A DNA stretch of 64,000 bases from Cladobotryum mycophilum (Eukaryota > Ascomycota > Sordariomycetes > Hypocreales > Hypocreaceae): assembly GCA_036429605.1 (NCBI GenBank), contig JAVFKD010000010.1, positions 248,001-312,000 on the forward strand. The letters run 5' to 3'. Below, one piece after another: positions 12,343 through 23,622 of the stretch. The stretch's first letter is position 1, and the number at the start of each line of letters is the position of its first letter. Position numbers and translations under genes: made by a program. Under the pieces are notes generated by a model. It saw only the letters and a program-made list of their open reading frames with translations, was not told the DNA's origin and did not search any database.

Positions 12343-13073
12343 TTTGGGCTCTGGATGTTGGAGATGTCCCCTGAAAGTGTGCTGTACTGTGCTGTGCTTT
12401 AGCTCTGGTAGCTCGGGCGTGTTGGTTGCTCTCGGAAAAGGCTTATATTATAATAAACATGTTTGTCTAAACGAATACTACTATGTAGTGATTAGGGTTC
12501 GCCGTGGACAATGGCGATGCAGTAACTGTCTCTCTATTTAAACTGTCGCTTGATGGCTGCAAGATCTAGTGAATCCATTGGTGAAAGCCTTGCGTGCCGC
12601 CCTTTCATGCGTGTTGGTTGATGCTCTTACGATGCTATGCCTCGTGCTGCTGCTCATTGGTTCCATGAAGCTCACTATGAGGCGCGCGCGAACAGTGGTC
12701 ACCTTTGAGGTGTGGCTATGAATGAGGGTACATCTGATTGCACTATCTTAACTATGGCGAAAGTATCTTTAATGTGGCATTGAATTGCAGCATGGCCTCG
12801 CTCAACCAACAGGCTGTTTCACCCTCAAATGCATTTCTGTTGATGCATTTTGACTCAAATTATCGTCTACTAAAGTGTCTTTGATGCAACATATAAAGTC
12901 TAAGCCAGTATGATAAGAATGTACCCATCTATTAACCTTTGACTTGTTTAGACTACTCCGTACCTGAGTGTTAATTATCGTCTCGTTCAACTGTCCCACC
13001 ACGACTTGGCCCGGGGGACGAGGCACGACCAAGTCGTCATTCTCCCCTCAATTACAAAATAATTGTATCAAGT
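12343..13073. other. Divergent promoter region
   Basis: The 731 bases lie between the hydrolase (-) and the kinase (+) start codons. An AT-rich TATATTATAATA stretch near 12443-12456 is placed to serve as the TATA region of the hydrolase gene. No gene seen. Confidence 0.5.
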
Positions 13074-14924
13074 ATGGATGATCGGAGGACGGAGGTAAAT
13101 AAGGTTCTGTTACTCATTCAGGATACCGATCTATCTCATCCTGCCGGCCCAATCTTGGAGTCGTTCATTGAAGAGGCATTCAACCCCATCCTGGCTGCAC
13201 GCTATGTAAAGCAGCGACTATTGGAAGACGATCCTCGCTTGATTGTATATGACTGGGTTTATATCGTTGAATCTGGTATGTTGTCTTCTTGTCGCATCTT
13301 TCTCAATCGCGTTTCTGACGTCTCAAGTTGCTACGAACGGTAAACCCCCACCATCACTAGATTCCCGCGCTCGGCAGTCAATTATGAAACGCGATGGAGG
13401 CAAATGCTGCATTACCGGAAAAGTTGGCAGTCTAAGGGATCCTTTGGTAGTTGTACCGATACTCGGTGTCCCGTTGGGATGGATCGCAAACAAGATACGT
13501 TTATCGCTCTTGGTAGGTATCATTGACTTATAAACTGATTGACCGAAGCCACGTATTTTCGACATGCTTGGTGTTTTCTTCAACTCCCAATATCGTGACT
13601 GGTGGCTGTCTTATGTTGAGGAACTGGAATTCATGTCAACTCATCACACCCATTGGCTCGTCCGCCAATCTGCTGCCAAGGCGTTTGCTCAAGGACTTAT
13701 CAGGTTGGACAGGTTGCCCCAGTCAATGATCGAGGTAAGTTGAACGCCTAATGCTTCAAAACATTATGCACTGACTATCCACAGTTTGAGGTCAATGATG
13801 TTCTTCTTCGAGGAGAAGAACAAGAAACGGCATTTGAAGTCGACGGCCGCTTCCCGTTATTGGGTGACCACTCTCGATCAGGAATCGCGACGATAGATGC
13901 ACGCTTTGTTGGCACCCATGCTAGATTTTCCAAGAGTATACGACTTATTCAGATTGCGAAGACCATTGCGCCGGAGGTTCTATCGCAAAACTCAAGTATA
14001 TCCAACGAATTAGTCAAGCGACGACTCTCACTGAAACCACAGGTATTGTCGGAGAGACCGCCTTCTTCTATCAGCTTTCTTTCCGAGACCTTCCTTACAC
14101 TCTGGCTCTTGCTTCCGAGGAAGATAAGGATTGTCGGTTATGAAACTTTGCGCAAAATTGGCCAGCGTCGCTATGGTTTACCGGACGTCGCTGTGCAGAG
14201 GCTTCCGTTTGGCCTCTACCTCAAATATCAAGGGGATGCTGAGAGTCACCAAAACGAATTCAATGCACTAGCCACCGTTTATCGGGAAACTTCACTCCCA
14301 GTACCTAAACCGCTTGACGTACTTGTTGGGGACCAGGTTACGGGTGATCCATTTACTAGTTATCTTCTTATGACTCGACTTCCGGGCTTGCCTTTGTCGA
14401 GCTGTCACAACCTCTTGTCCGATCACGATTTTGAGCACATTGCCAATCAGATGAAGGACTATATGGCCCAGCTTCGCAATATACGAAATAAGGTCAATAC
14501 AGCTATAGCTATTTGCAACACTCTCGGTGAAGCATGCAAGGACGCTCGGATAGCCGGCGAGAAACCGGTCGTGCCTTTTGTTGATGAAGCAGCTTTCAAT
14601 CAAGTCGTGCGTTTCTCAGACGATCCTGCCCGACGTGGGCATAAAATTGTCTTCACGCATGCAGACCTTAACCTCCGCAACATTCTAGTTGACCAATACG
14701 TCCGTTCGGATGGGATCAAAGGTTGGAAACTGACGGGCATCGTGGATTGGGAGATGGCTTGCTTCTTACCAGAGTATTGGGACTACACGAAGGCCATGTT
14801 TGAGGGTTTCAGGTGGCCACGGAGGTATAATAACTGGGTTAAACGGGTTTTCGAGGCGTTTGATGATTACTCAAAGGAGTATGAAGTAGAGAAGCGGAGT
14901 TGGGAGTCAGGGGACGGCGTCTAA
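13074..14924 (+). CDS. Phosphotransferase (APH-type kinase) with HNH-like N-terminal region
   Basis: Exons read as 13074-13275, 13328-13512, 13549-13734 and 13785-14924, about 570 residues. The N-terminal third holds RDGGKCCITG followed by DPLVVVPI, the cysteine pair and core pattern of fungal HNH-like regions. The C-terminal part is an aminoglycoside-phosphotransferase fold. The catalytic loop is FTHADLNLRNILV (HxDxxxxN) and the metal-binding aspartate lies in GIVDWEMA. The family phosphorylates small hydroxylated molecules or choline-like substrates; the true substrate in fungi is unknown. The second intron comes out at only 36 bases (13513-13548), unusually short, so that junction is the weakest part of the model. 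Confidence 0.75.
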
Positions 14925-15133
14925 CAAACGTTTATATAATCACAATTCTCGAATTCATTGCCAGAAGTAGTTTCACGCGCTGTTTAACCTTGTTTAATTT
15001 TTCCCATGCAGATTCTTTATTTTCGTAGCTACTTGAGATACAATATACAAGTTCCATCATATATACATTAAGCACAAAGGCTGTGATATAATATTTTCGT
15101 TTGCCTTTAGTGACTCATCACTCATACATACTC

Positions 15134-16772
15134 TTAATGAGACTGGGTGGTGTCCCAGATCACATTGCCAGAGGCATCCTTGATCTGAATCCAAGGAGCG
15201 TGGTTGATCATGACCAAGGTGTTACCACGGCCAGAAGTTCCGGAGCTCCACTGGACAGCACCCTGGTAGGTGGTCGCGAGATTTCCGTTAGAGTCAAACT
15301 GAAGACGGCACTGGCTGGGGCTGCCACAGCCCTGACTGAGAGTGTGTCCACTTGCCCAGACGGGGCTTCCACTAGCAAGGACGACAACATTGCTATCGCC
15401 CTGATATTGCGCATAAGATCCGTGAAGGTCAGCGAATGGGCCGGAGTCGGACACGACGTTGAGTTGGCCCTTCTGGAAAGTGATGGAATCGGGGAGGGGT
15501 AGGCTCGAACATAGGAAGTTGGTCATGTTGCCGGAGGACGCGGCGAAGCCCTGCTGAAGGTTTTGCTGACCTGTCACACCGGCGGGGTAGTAGAGGAAGT
15601 TAGCGTTCTGGTTGAAGAGGGTCTGGATGGCGGGAACGCAGTGGGAGGCGTCAGAGAAGCTGGACTTGGGAGAGGTGACGGCTGAAACATCGTTGCCGGT
15701 AATCTAGGGACATTTTAGTTTAAACTACAAAGTAGTTGCAGAAAGTGAAGTGTACATACGGTAATACCGTTGGCCCAACCATTGAGGGCAATGGGGAAGC
15801 TGACATGGCCAGTGATCCTGTTGTTGATGATGGTAGCAGGTCCCTTTAGGGTGAATGGGTCGTTGAATGACCAGACATTGGCACCAATACCAATGCCCAG
15901 GTTGAACATCTTGGCGCCACCGGTGATGATGTTGTTGGAGACGGTAACGCCAGCGTAGCTCCCCTCATATTCGCCGTCCACCATATTGATGGCACCGAAG
16001 CCAAGGTAGTCGTCGGATGAGATGATGGTGTTGCGGTTGATGGTACTGCCGGGCGAGCCAAAGATGACAACACCGCCATCGGTGGGACCTTGGATCTAAT
16101 ACGATAAATGTTAGTCAAGATCTTTAGGAAGAGGAATTCATGTATTCTACTAACGTGGTTGTCCTGGACCAGCGAGTTGGTGCAGTCGAGGGAGATACCA
16201 TCAGCCCATCGACCATTGCCATTGCCGTCGGTGCCAGATTGGCCACAGGGACCAATGTCGTTGTTGGTGATGGTGGCATTGCGGCAAGGGTTGCTATCCT
16301 GTCCAGAGCCGATGATGTGCATGCAGCTCCAGCCTCGTGGGTTCCTCGAGTTTACGTACTGAACTACCTGGCCGTTGGAAAGACCACCAATTTCGATGTT
16401 GGCGCCACCGCCTGGTTGGAGCCCAGCGTTGGGTCGGTTGCCATCGAGCTGAATGTTCTTGATCTTGATGCCGTTGTGGTGAGCTCCCTGGATGATGGTG
16501 CTGGCGGTGTTGCCGGGCTTGATTTGGATCGTGGCTCGGGTGCTACCAGTGGGATAGCCCTGGGTTGAGATTTCCTGGTTGTCAGCAGTGAAGCTGATCT
16601 GGCCTGTGATCTGGATCAAGGCATTCTGGCAAAGTTGAACGACAGCGCCAGCACCACCGGAGGATAGAGCGTTGTTGATGGTGTTTTGGTCACCCGAGGA
16701 GATACAAGCCGCTGACGACAGAGCTGGGAGGGCAGCTGCAGAGAGCAGACCCGTCTTAAAGAGGCCCTTCAT
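15134..16772 (-). CDS. Secreted right-handed beta-helix protein with bulb-type lectin domain
   Basis: Exons 16155-16772, 15760-16095 and 15134-15703 encode about 507 residues starting MKGLFKTGLLSAAALPALSSA, a signal peptide. The first two thirds is a parallel beta-helix of the pectate-lyase type. It has repeated turns such as NGIKIKNIQLDGN, ATITNNDIGPCG, NSLVQDNHV and VTVSNNIITGG. The last 110 residues form a D-mannose-binding (B_lectin) domain. QYQGDSNVVVLASG and RLQFDSNGNLATTYQG are two of its QxDxNxVxY-like repeats, and WDTTQSH ends the protein. A sugar-active or sugar-binding role on plant or fungal walls is likely. The active site of the helix is not identifiable to me. Confidence 0.85.
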
Positions 16773-17578
16773 ATTGGACGATTGATCGCTTGCACAGATA
16801 GACAGAACAGACCAAAGCAAAGTAATCGTTGACGATCTTCTACAGCAAAACTACAACAGCAAACTAGCGCATTCATCATCCATTTATTCATCTCGAACCC
16901 TCCATGATTAGGCTACCCTTCGGATAGGACGGTTGGGTAGCCGCACTCTAACTGCAACTCTGATTCCGTGATTCCCATGCTACACAGAGAAACAAGTTTC
17001 AAATGCTGGTCAGCAAAAGTCGCCGGTGGTAGGTATAACAGACAGCAAGTAATGTGGCCCGTAGGACTTTGGGCTTACTCCAGGTGCAGAGTCGTAAGGG
17101 CCAACCTGCTGACGTCTATGCCCAATCCAGCAGCTCCACGGGAATTCTTGCACCATCCTAAAAGCGCCTCTCAGCCCACGGGATGATCATTATAGCGACG
17201 TCCGCACGGGCCGGAATGACTTTGTGTTGAAAGGGGGAGAATGAAAAAGGGGAATGAATGGACAAAACGGTCTTGGAAGATCCCCACAGCGTCTCGGCAA
17301 AATACTCGGCACTAATCTCGGCAGAAATCTCGGCGGCCGTGAGGATAATTCTGGAAGAGTGGGAATTATTACCTGTAGTAAGGGTATTTGCATTCTTCTT
17401 ACATGTATGTATGTACGCGAACACAGGTATGGTGAACGAGTTTGGTAATACCCTCACGCAGAGGTAAGATCTGTCGAGGAGGGAAGGTTATTAAGCGTAG
17501 GGAATAAGATTACTGACATGGAGGGGGCGTTTTTTCAAACTCCAACGTTACTCCGATCCATGGCGGCATTGTTCTTTA

Positions 17579-17585
17579 GGCTAAA
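17579..17585 (+). promoter_or_regulatory. GGCTAAA, XlnR/Xyr1-type element
   Basis: The motif matches the GGCTAA core bound by the XlnR/Xyr1 xylanase activators. It lies 679 bases upstream of the xylosidase ATG. The assignment rests on the motif and on the neighbouring gene's function. Confidence 0.4.
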
Positions 17586-17694
17586 TGGTGATGCGAATTT
17601 AGAGGCTTCGGGTAAAAAAGCCGAAGCAAGGGGGGAGAAGCCGCCGGCAGGGCACAAACAGCGTTCCCACTGTCTTCATAACATTCGTGTTCCT

Positions 17695-17706
17695 GGCTAT
17701 ATAGCC
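17695..17706. promoter_or_regulatory. Palindromic GGCTATATAGCC element
   Basis: A perfect 12-base palindrome made of two inverted GGCTAT half-sites, each fitting the GGC(A/T)3 site of the xylanase regulator Xyr1. It lies 558 bases upstream of the WSC-xylosidase start. Further GGCTTT sites lie at 17617-17622 (minus) and 17873-17878 (plus). Confidence 0.45.
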
Positions 17707-18143
17707 AATATCAGCCTCTTCTCACATGTGGATGCGGAGAATGAGCAGGATAAAAAAATTGATTAAAAAATACAACCTTGTAAGGTGGAGAACCCCCTGT
17801 CAAAATGCGACCCTATTCCGTGATCCATATGGGGTTCCAACCACTCACGAGGGGAAAATCTGGGGTAAATGGGGCTTTCGAGTGTCCCGCAATGTCTTTT
17901 TTTGTGTGTTTTACCCTGCAAGGATTCGTGAGCGGATTTTCTTCCGGACCCGGTGAGTGAGATCGGCGTCGACTGGATAAACACGATGGAGAGACATTTT
18001 GTCGAAGATCCGGCCATGAACCGAATCCCGATGTTTTTTGTTTTGTTACATTCGAAGGCGAGTGAGGGGGTTTGTGACTGAGGCCGCCTGAATCATGGAT
18101 GCGGCAGGTCGGCGCTTTACATGTAACATATCATAAGTGTTCT

Positions 18144-18150
18144 TATATAA
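18144..18150 (+). promoter_or_regulatory. TATA box of the WSC-xylosidase gene
   Basis: TATATAA lies 114 bases upstream of the ATG at 18264, a usual spacing for strongly regulated fungal genes. Confidence 0.55.
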
Positions 18151-18263
18151 GAGTAAGACGGAATGTTTGCGGAGTTGATACAAAAGTCGCCCTCACCCTC
18201 AAACATAACGAAGATTCGGCTTTGCAGGGACCAAGGTGCTCATCACGCGCTTCTTCGTCAGCC

Positions 18264-21015
18264 ATGGCGCGTTCCACCCTAAGTCAGCTGTCGTGGATTG
18301 TCTCCATGACAGCGCTCATCACCGCCGCTCAAGCCAGAACCTGTTTGCCTGCATACAAGGCGACGACCTCCTACGTTGGCTGCTACCATGATCCCAACTC
18401 ACCTCGCGATCTCGCTGGGCCTCTCCTCACTGTGGGAAATCTCAATTCCCCTCAGTATTGCGCCAACATCTGTGGTGCCGCTGGGTACAGCTACGCGGGT
18501 GTAGAATTCACCGTGTAAGCATAATTGGAAAAGCCACCCAATGCAAACCTCCCATTCGCTAACACGCTCCTTTTTCTTTTCTAGTCAATGCTTCTGCGGT
18601 CACCGAATTGAGAGCTCCTCGGTCAAAGCAGGCGAGAACGAGTGCACTTCACCATGCCCCGCCGACGGGAGCAAGATGTGTGGTGGTGGTAACATGTAAG
18701 CTCTAGATCACTCAACTCTCTCGCGGTGCGACTGCTGACCTTTGAACAGGATCAACATTTACCAAGTCTCCAACCCTGCAGCGAACCCACCTTTGACCCC
18801 GTCGTTCCCCGACTGCACTCGCGATCCCCTCTGCTCTAATGACATTTGCGACAACACCAAGAGCATCACCGACCGAGCCAATGCCATTGTCAAGGCCATG
18901 AATGTTGATGAGAAGGTTGCCAACGTTGGTAGCGGCGCCTCTGGAAGCGCACGTCTTGGACTGCCCGCCTACCAATGGCAGAACGAGGCCTTGCACGGTG
19001 TCGCCGGTAGCACTGGAGTTCAGTTCCAATCTCCTCTCGGTGCCAACTTCAGCGCCGCGACCAGCTTCCCCATGCCCATTCTGCTGGCTGCTGCTTTCGA
19101 CAACGACTTGGTCAAGTCTGTTGCCACGGTCATCAGCACCGAAGCTCGTGCCTTTGCCAACTATGGGTTCGCCGGTCTCGACTTCTGGACCCCCAACATC
19201 AACCCATTCAGAGACCCTCGATGGGGACGTGGTATGGAGACTCCGGGAGAGGATCCTCATCACATCTCCGAGTATGTCCTGAGTCTGGTTGATGGTCTCC
19301 AAGGCGGTATTGATCCCGCATTCTACCGAACTCTTGCTACTTGCAAGCACTATGCTGCCTACGACATTGAGAATGGCCGCACCAACAACGACATCCACCC
19401 CTCTGCGCAGGACATGTCTGACTACTATCTCCCCATGTTCCAGACCTGTGTTCGCGATGCCAAGGTCGCCTCCATCATGTGCGCATACAACTCTGTTGAT
19501 GGAGTCCCTGCCTGCGCGGACAGCTACCTCCTCGAGGGCATCTTGCGCGAGGACTGGGGCTTCACTCAGCCACACAACTACGTCGTCTCAGATTGCGATG
19601 CTGTTGAGAACGTCTGGAATCCTCACGGATATGCCAAGAATGCCGCCGAAGCTGCTGCCTTCTCCCTGAACGCGGGCACTGATCTCGACTGCGGTAGCAC
19701 CTTTAACAATCTGAACGTCTCCCTTCAGTCCAACTTGACTACTGAAGCTACCCTCAACAAGTCTCTTGTCCGACTCTACGCTGCCTTGATCAAGGTCGGA
19801 TATTTTGACAACCCCGCTCAGTACAAGTCTCTCGGCTGGGCCAACGTCAACACCACCCAGTCTCAATCCATTGCCTACCAGGCTGCTGTTTCCGGCATGA
19901 CCCTCTTGAAGAATGACGGCACTCTTCCCTTGTCCAAGACACTCAAGAATGTCGCCGTCATTGGACCTTGGGCTGATGTCACGGAGAAGATGCAGGGCAA
20001 CTATGCCGGCACTGCGCCTCTCTTGATCAGCCCGCTGTCCATCTTCAAGCAGAAGTGGACCAACGTCAAGTACGCACAAGGCGCAGACATTAACTCGGGC
20101 AACACCGGCGGATTCGCTGCCGCTCTCGATGCTGCCCGGAACTCTGACTACATTGTCTACCTCGGTGGTATCGACACCAGTGTCGAGAACGAAGGCTTTG
20201 ACCGCACATCCATCTCTTGGCCGGGTAACCAGCTTGATCTGATCAACCAGCTCTCCAACCTCGGAAAGCCTCTGGTCGTTGTGCAGTTTGGTGGTGGCCA
20301 GATTGATGACTCTGCGTTGCTCTCAAACTCCAACGTCAAGTCCGTCCTCTGGGCTGGTTATCCTGGCCAGGATGGTGGCAATGCCGTCTTCGATGTCCTC
20401 ACTGGCGTTTCCCCACCAGCTGGCCGACTGACCGTTACCCAGTACCCTGCCAACTACGTCAACAACAACAACATCTTTGACATGAGCCTGCGACCTAGCA
20501 ATGGAATTCCTGGCAGAACATACAAGTGGTACACTGGCAAGCCCATCATTCCATTCGGCTACGGCCTGCACTACACCGGCTTCAATGTCTCTTGGGCTGG
20601 AAATCCCACCACCTCGGGCACCGACGTTGCCACTCTTGTCAAGAACGCTGGCTCCAACCCTGACCGCTCGGCCTTCATTAAGCTGAACGTTGCTGTTAAG
20701 AACACTGGTAGTGTGGCCAACCTTGCGTCCGACTATGTCGCTCTGGTCTTCGCCTCCACAACCAATGCCGGGCCATCGCCTTACCCTAACAAAGAACTTG
20801 TGTCATATGGCCGCCTGCACAAGATTGGCGTCGGTCAGACCCAACAGCTTAGTCTTACAGTGAACCTTGGCTCTCTTGCGAGAGCAGATACGAACGGTGA
20901 TCGATGGATCTACCCCGGTGACTACACTCTGGCGGTGGATGTTGATGCCAAGACCAAGTTCAGCTTCAAGTTGACAGGCCAAGCAACCAAGATTAGCACT
21001 TTGAGGAGGCATTAG
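18264..21015 (+). CDS. Secreted WSC-domain GH3 beta-xylosidase
   Basis: Three exons (18264-18514, 18585-18695, 18750-21015) encode about 875 residues. A signal peptide (MARSTLSQLSWIVSMTALI) is followed by one WSC domain at about 37-120, with the usual cysteines (YVGCYHD, YCANICG, QCFCGHR, CPADGSKMCGG). The rest is a GH3 enzyme of the fungal beta-xylosidase branch. Typical blocks are YQWQNEALHGVAGS, FWTPNINPFRDPRWGRGMETPGEDP and CKHYAAYDIE. The nucleophile is Asp402 in VVSDCDAV, and the acid/base glutamate lies in GGIDTSVENEGFDR. A fibronectin-like domain ends the protein. It should release xylose from xylo-oligosaccharides, with the WSC part holding it to a polysaccharide or wall. Codon bias is strong. 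Confidence 0.92.
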
Positions 21016-22146
21016 GAGATAATTGGCATGGAGGTTTGTGTTTTTTTTGCAAAAGTAGCGTATTTATGAATAGCCTTAGATAAGTGCAATTGATGCTTTG
21101 AAGTCTCATTAAGCTATAATCTCGTGATTTCGGATTCTCAGTTCGCGGGGATCATGAATATTTTTTTACATGATGTGATGATGCTCAGGGCCTCTTCCTG
21201 TCAGTAGTTACGCTATCTCTTCGTGATTTCAATGCAATGCTGCGCTTAGGGTTGTGTTCTGGTATTGTCCACCACCCTTTCAGATTCCCATCAGAGGTAT
21301 TATCTAACATCAATTGCACCACTGCCGTAGGCCCTCTATATGATGCGACGATGTGGGCTCTTTGGCCTACGCTAGATCACCTTGAATGTTAACATCAGCG
21401 CCTTTCTCTACAAGTACATACACCACGTCCACACAACGAGAGATCAATGTTACCATCAGGGGCCGCACCATCCAGCAAGTACAATCCGGAGAAGAGTTTC
21501 ATGGCGAGCAACATCCTGACTGTGACTCAAAATGTTTTCTTATGCCCGGTCGCTGAATCCTTCAAGTCATGATGTGGATGACTATTGACAAGACGCATGA
21601 GTCGAAAGAGTTGTCGGGGACTGCACAAGAGGCGACTGGGATTGGGTTTCCTCCTGTTCTGGAACCAATGTTAACGCAGGCGTGGCTCAGACAGGTTCGT
21701 GGACAGAAGCTGGGATGGCGGCATTGCTCCTCTCCTTGGGCTCGATCCGATCATCTTGGCGATGGTTCCCCAATGCTGGTACGACCCTATGGTCATATTG
21801 GTGGATATCAATGGGGATGTCCATGATGAGGAGGAGACTTGCCCCCGCATAGATGCCTAATCCTGGTATGCGCAGCTGCATATTTATACAAGGGTGTATT
21901 TAATGCATAATGCACAAATCATGTATTTTGTGCAAATGCTTTTTGTGAGACTTTGTGGGATTCTCTCTTTGTCAGCAAGTAAACATTGTGTGAGGTAACG
22001 AAGAGCCGATTTTGAGGAAAACCTTTTTCCTTTTGCATAAAAGTGATAATGGTAATATTAATTTTTCTAAAGAAAAAAAAAGCAACAAAAGCTTCATTTC
22101 ATGTAAATCGACTTACAAAAAAAGAAGCCGTGACAGAGAACATTTT
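21016..22146. other. Intergenic, no gene seen
   Basis: The 1.1 kb after the xylosidase gene holds its presumed 3' UTR (T-run at about 21041) and otherwise short frames only. It ends just before the tRNA gene. Confidence 0.5.
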
Positions 22147-22235
22147 CTCCGATACGGGGAATCGAACCCCGGGCTGCTCGGATCTTCAACTGGAAGGTTG
22201 AGAGCGAGCGATGTTAGCCACTACACCATATCGGA
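22147..22235 (-). tRNA. tRNA-Glu (anticodon CTC) with intron
   Basis: Read on the minus strand, the acceptor stem TCCGATA pairs with TATCGGA. The D-arm is GTGTAGTGGCTAACAT, and the anticodon stem GCTCG/CGAGC encloses loop bases CTCTCA plus C. The T-arm CGGGG-TTCGATT-CCCCG is perfect. Between position 37 and 38 sits a 17-base insert, the canonical place for a tRNA intron. The mature length would be 72 bases including the discriminator G. Confidence 0.92.
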
Positions 22236-22320
22236 TCGCATTGAGCTACGCTGCATGTATTAGCTGCACTCTCTCTTGCCTTCATAAGGCATTACTCTTC
22301 TATGATGCCTCGGCTACCTT

Positions 22321-22387
22321 TTAGTCGATACCCCCCAGGTCCGTCATATTTAGTCGATGCTCTTTACTCCTTACCATCTTAGTCGAT
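22321..22387 (+). repeat. Three TTAGTCGAT motifs at exact 29-base spacing
   Basis: TTAGTCGAT starts at 22321, 22350 and 22379. The bases between the copies are not conserved. The array lies between the tRNA gene and the short-chain dehydrogenase, 180-245 bases upstream of the latter's ATG, so it may be a regulatory cluster or an eroded 29-base tandem repeat. Confidence 0.6.
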
Positions 22388-22461
22388 ACTAATTAGCAGA
22401 CTCGGCATTCCTTTAGCGATGATGATCAATTTAGTAGTGCCCGCTAGCGGTATCTCATACC

Positions 22462-22468
22462 TATAAAT
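22462..22468 (+). promoter_or_regulatory. TATA box of the short-chain dehydrogenase gene
   Basis: TATAAAT lies 104 bases upstream of the ATG at 22566. Confidence 0.45.
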
Positions 22469-22565
22469 CATCTTGGAAAGTGTTTTTCCATTCTCCAAGA
22501 AACTCTCGATCCTATATTTCACTCGTCTGGCTTAGAACCATCTCATACCTGTACATATCCTCAAC

Positions 22566-23622
22566 ATGGCCATCACCGTGGAAGGCAAATATGCCCTCAT
22601 CACTGGAGGAGGAGGAGGTATGCATCCCCATTCTAGCTCTCTAGGCTAACACTTCCCCCGCTCCCGTGCACTAACAATCTTGCGTCATTTTAGGAATCAA
22701 CCTCGCCTTTACTCGGCTGCTGCTCAGCAAGGGTTGCTCAGTCATCATTGGTGATCTGAAGCTCACCCCAGAGGCAGAGAGTCTACTCAAGGAGTATCCT
22801 CATCCCAGCCTCAAAGGAAAGCCTTCTGTTGTCTTTCACCAGACCAATGTCGCTTCATGGGCGCAGCTGTCTTCCTTCTGGAAAGCTGGACTGGAAGCAT
22901 TCCCTACCATTGACATTGTTGTTCCCGGAGCTGGTGTCTATGACCCCCCGTCTTCGGACTTTTGGAGACCACCACGCACCGAGACAAACCCAGATTCCGA
23001 GTCCAAGGACCTGGCCGATGCTGATCCAGGTACTTATGCCGTCTTGAACATTAACCTGACACATCCCATCAGACTCAGTCAGCTCGCCATTGGCTATTGG
23101 ACGCAGAATAAGAGGCCAGGCACTCTTGTGCACCTTTCAAGTGTTGCTGGGCATCTGCCTCGGGCAGGAAGTCCCCTATATATTGCAAGCAAGCACGGTC
23201 TCCATGGATTTGTCCGCTCACTTGGAATGCTGAGGGATCCCTTGGGGATTCGAATTGGAGCTGTTGCCCCTGGACCTGCCCTTGTGAGTACACATGAAAT
23301 ATGTTTCTCTATATACCTCTATATACCATACTAACGCTGATTGCAGACTGGCATCTGGGATGGAGATGAAAACAGAAGGGACAAGGTCCTAATGGATGCT
23401 AAATTCATATCTGTTGAAGACATTGTGTCTGCCATGTGGGAGCTCGTTGTAAATGAAGAGATGGGTAACGGAACCATTTTGGAAGTGGTTGTTGGATCCA
23501 CTCGAGTTCTGCCTATATTCAATATGACACCACCAGCTCCCGAGTCCCTTCAAATTCCTGGACTTTTCACATTCTACGGCGGGGTGCTTGCAGATATCAA
23601 GGCCAATGGGTTGCCAGTATAA
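22566..23622 (+). CDS. NAD(P)-dependent short-chain dehydrogenase/reductase
   Basis: Exons 22566-22617, 22694-23283 and 23347-23622 encode about 305 residues. The N-terminus has the Rossmann nucleotide site ALITGGGGGIN (TGxxxGxG type, about residues 11-20) followed by VIIGDLKL, where the aspartate favours NAD. The catalytic serine lies in VHLSSVAGH and the YxxxK pair in LYIASKHG. VAPGPALTG follows, as in the family. The sequence resembles the 15-hydroxyprostaglandin-dehydrogenase-like classical SDRs common in fungi. The first intron splits the glycine-rich loop. There is no signal peptide. The substrate cannot be told; no pathway partner is adjacent. Confidence 0.88.

Larger units (their letters stand above)
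16773..18263. other. Shared promoter region of two secreted carbohydrate-active genes
   Basis: The 1.49 kb separates the divergent starts of the beta-helix/lectin gene and the WSC-xylosidase gene. It contains GGC(A/T)3-type motifs, one CTGGGG (17860-17865) that fits the SYGGRG carbon-repressor consensus, and a TATA box near the xylosidase. No gene seen. Confidence 0.55.

Noticed and set aside
18712..20079. Long minus-strand frames (287 and 163 codons) opposite the beta-xylosidase
   Set aside because: These are shadows of the biased GH3 coding sequence; the plus-strand gene has full domain support.
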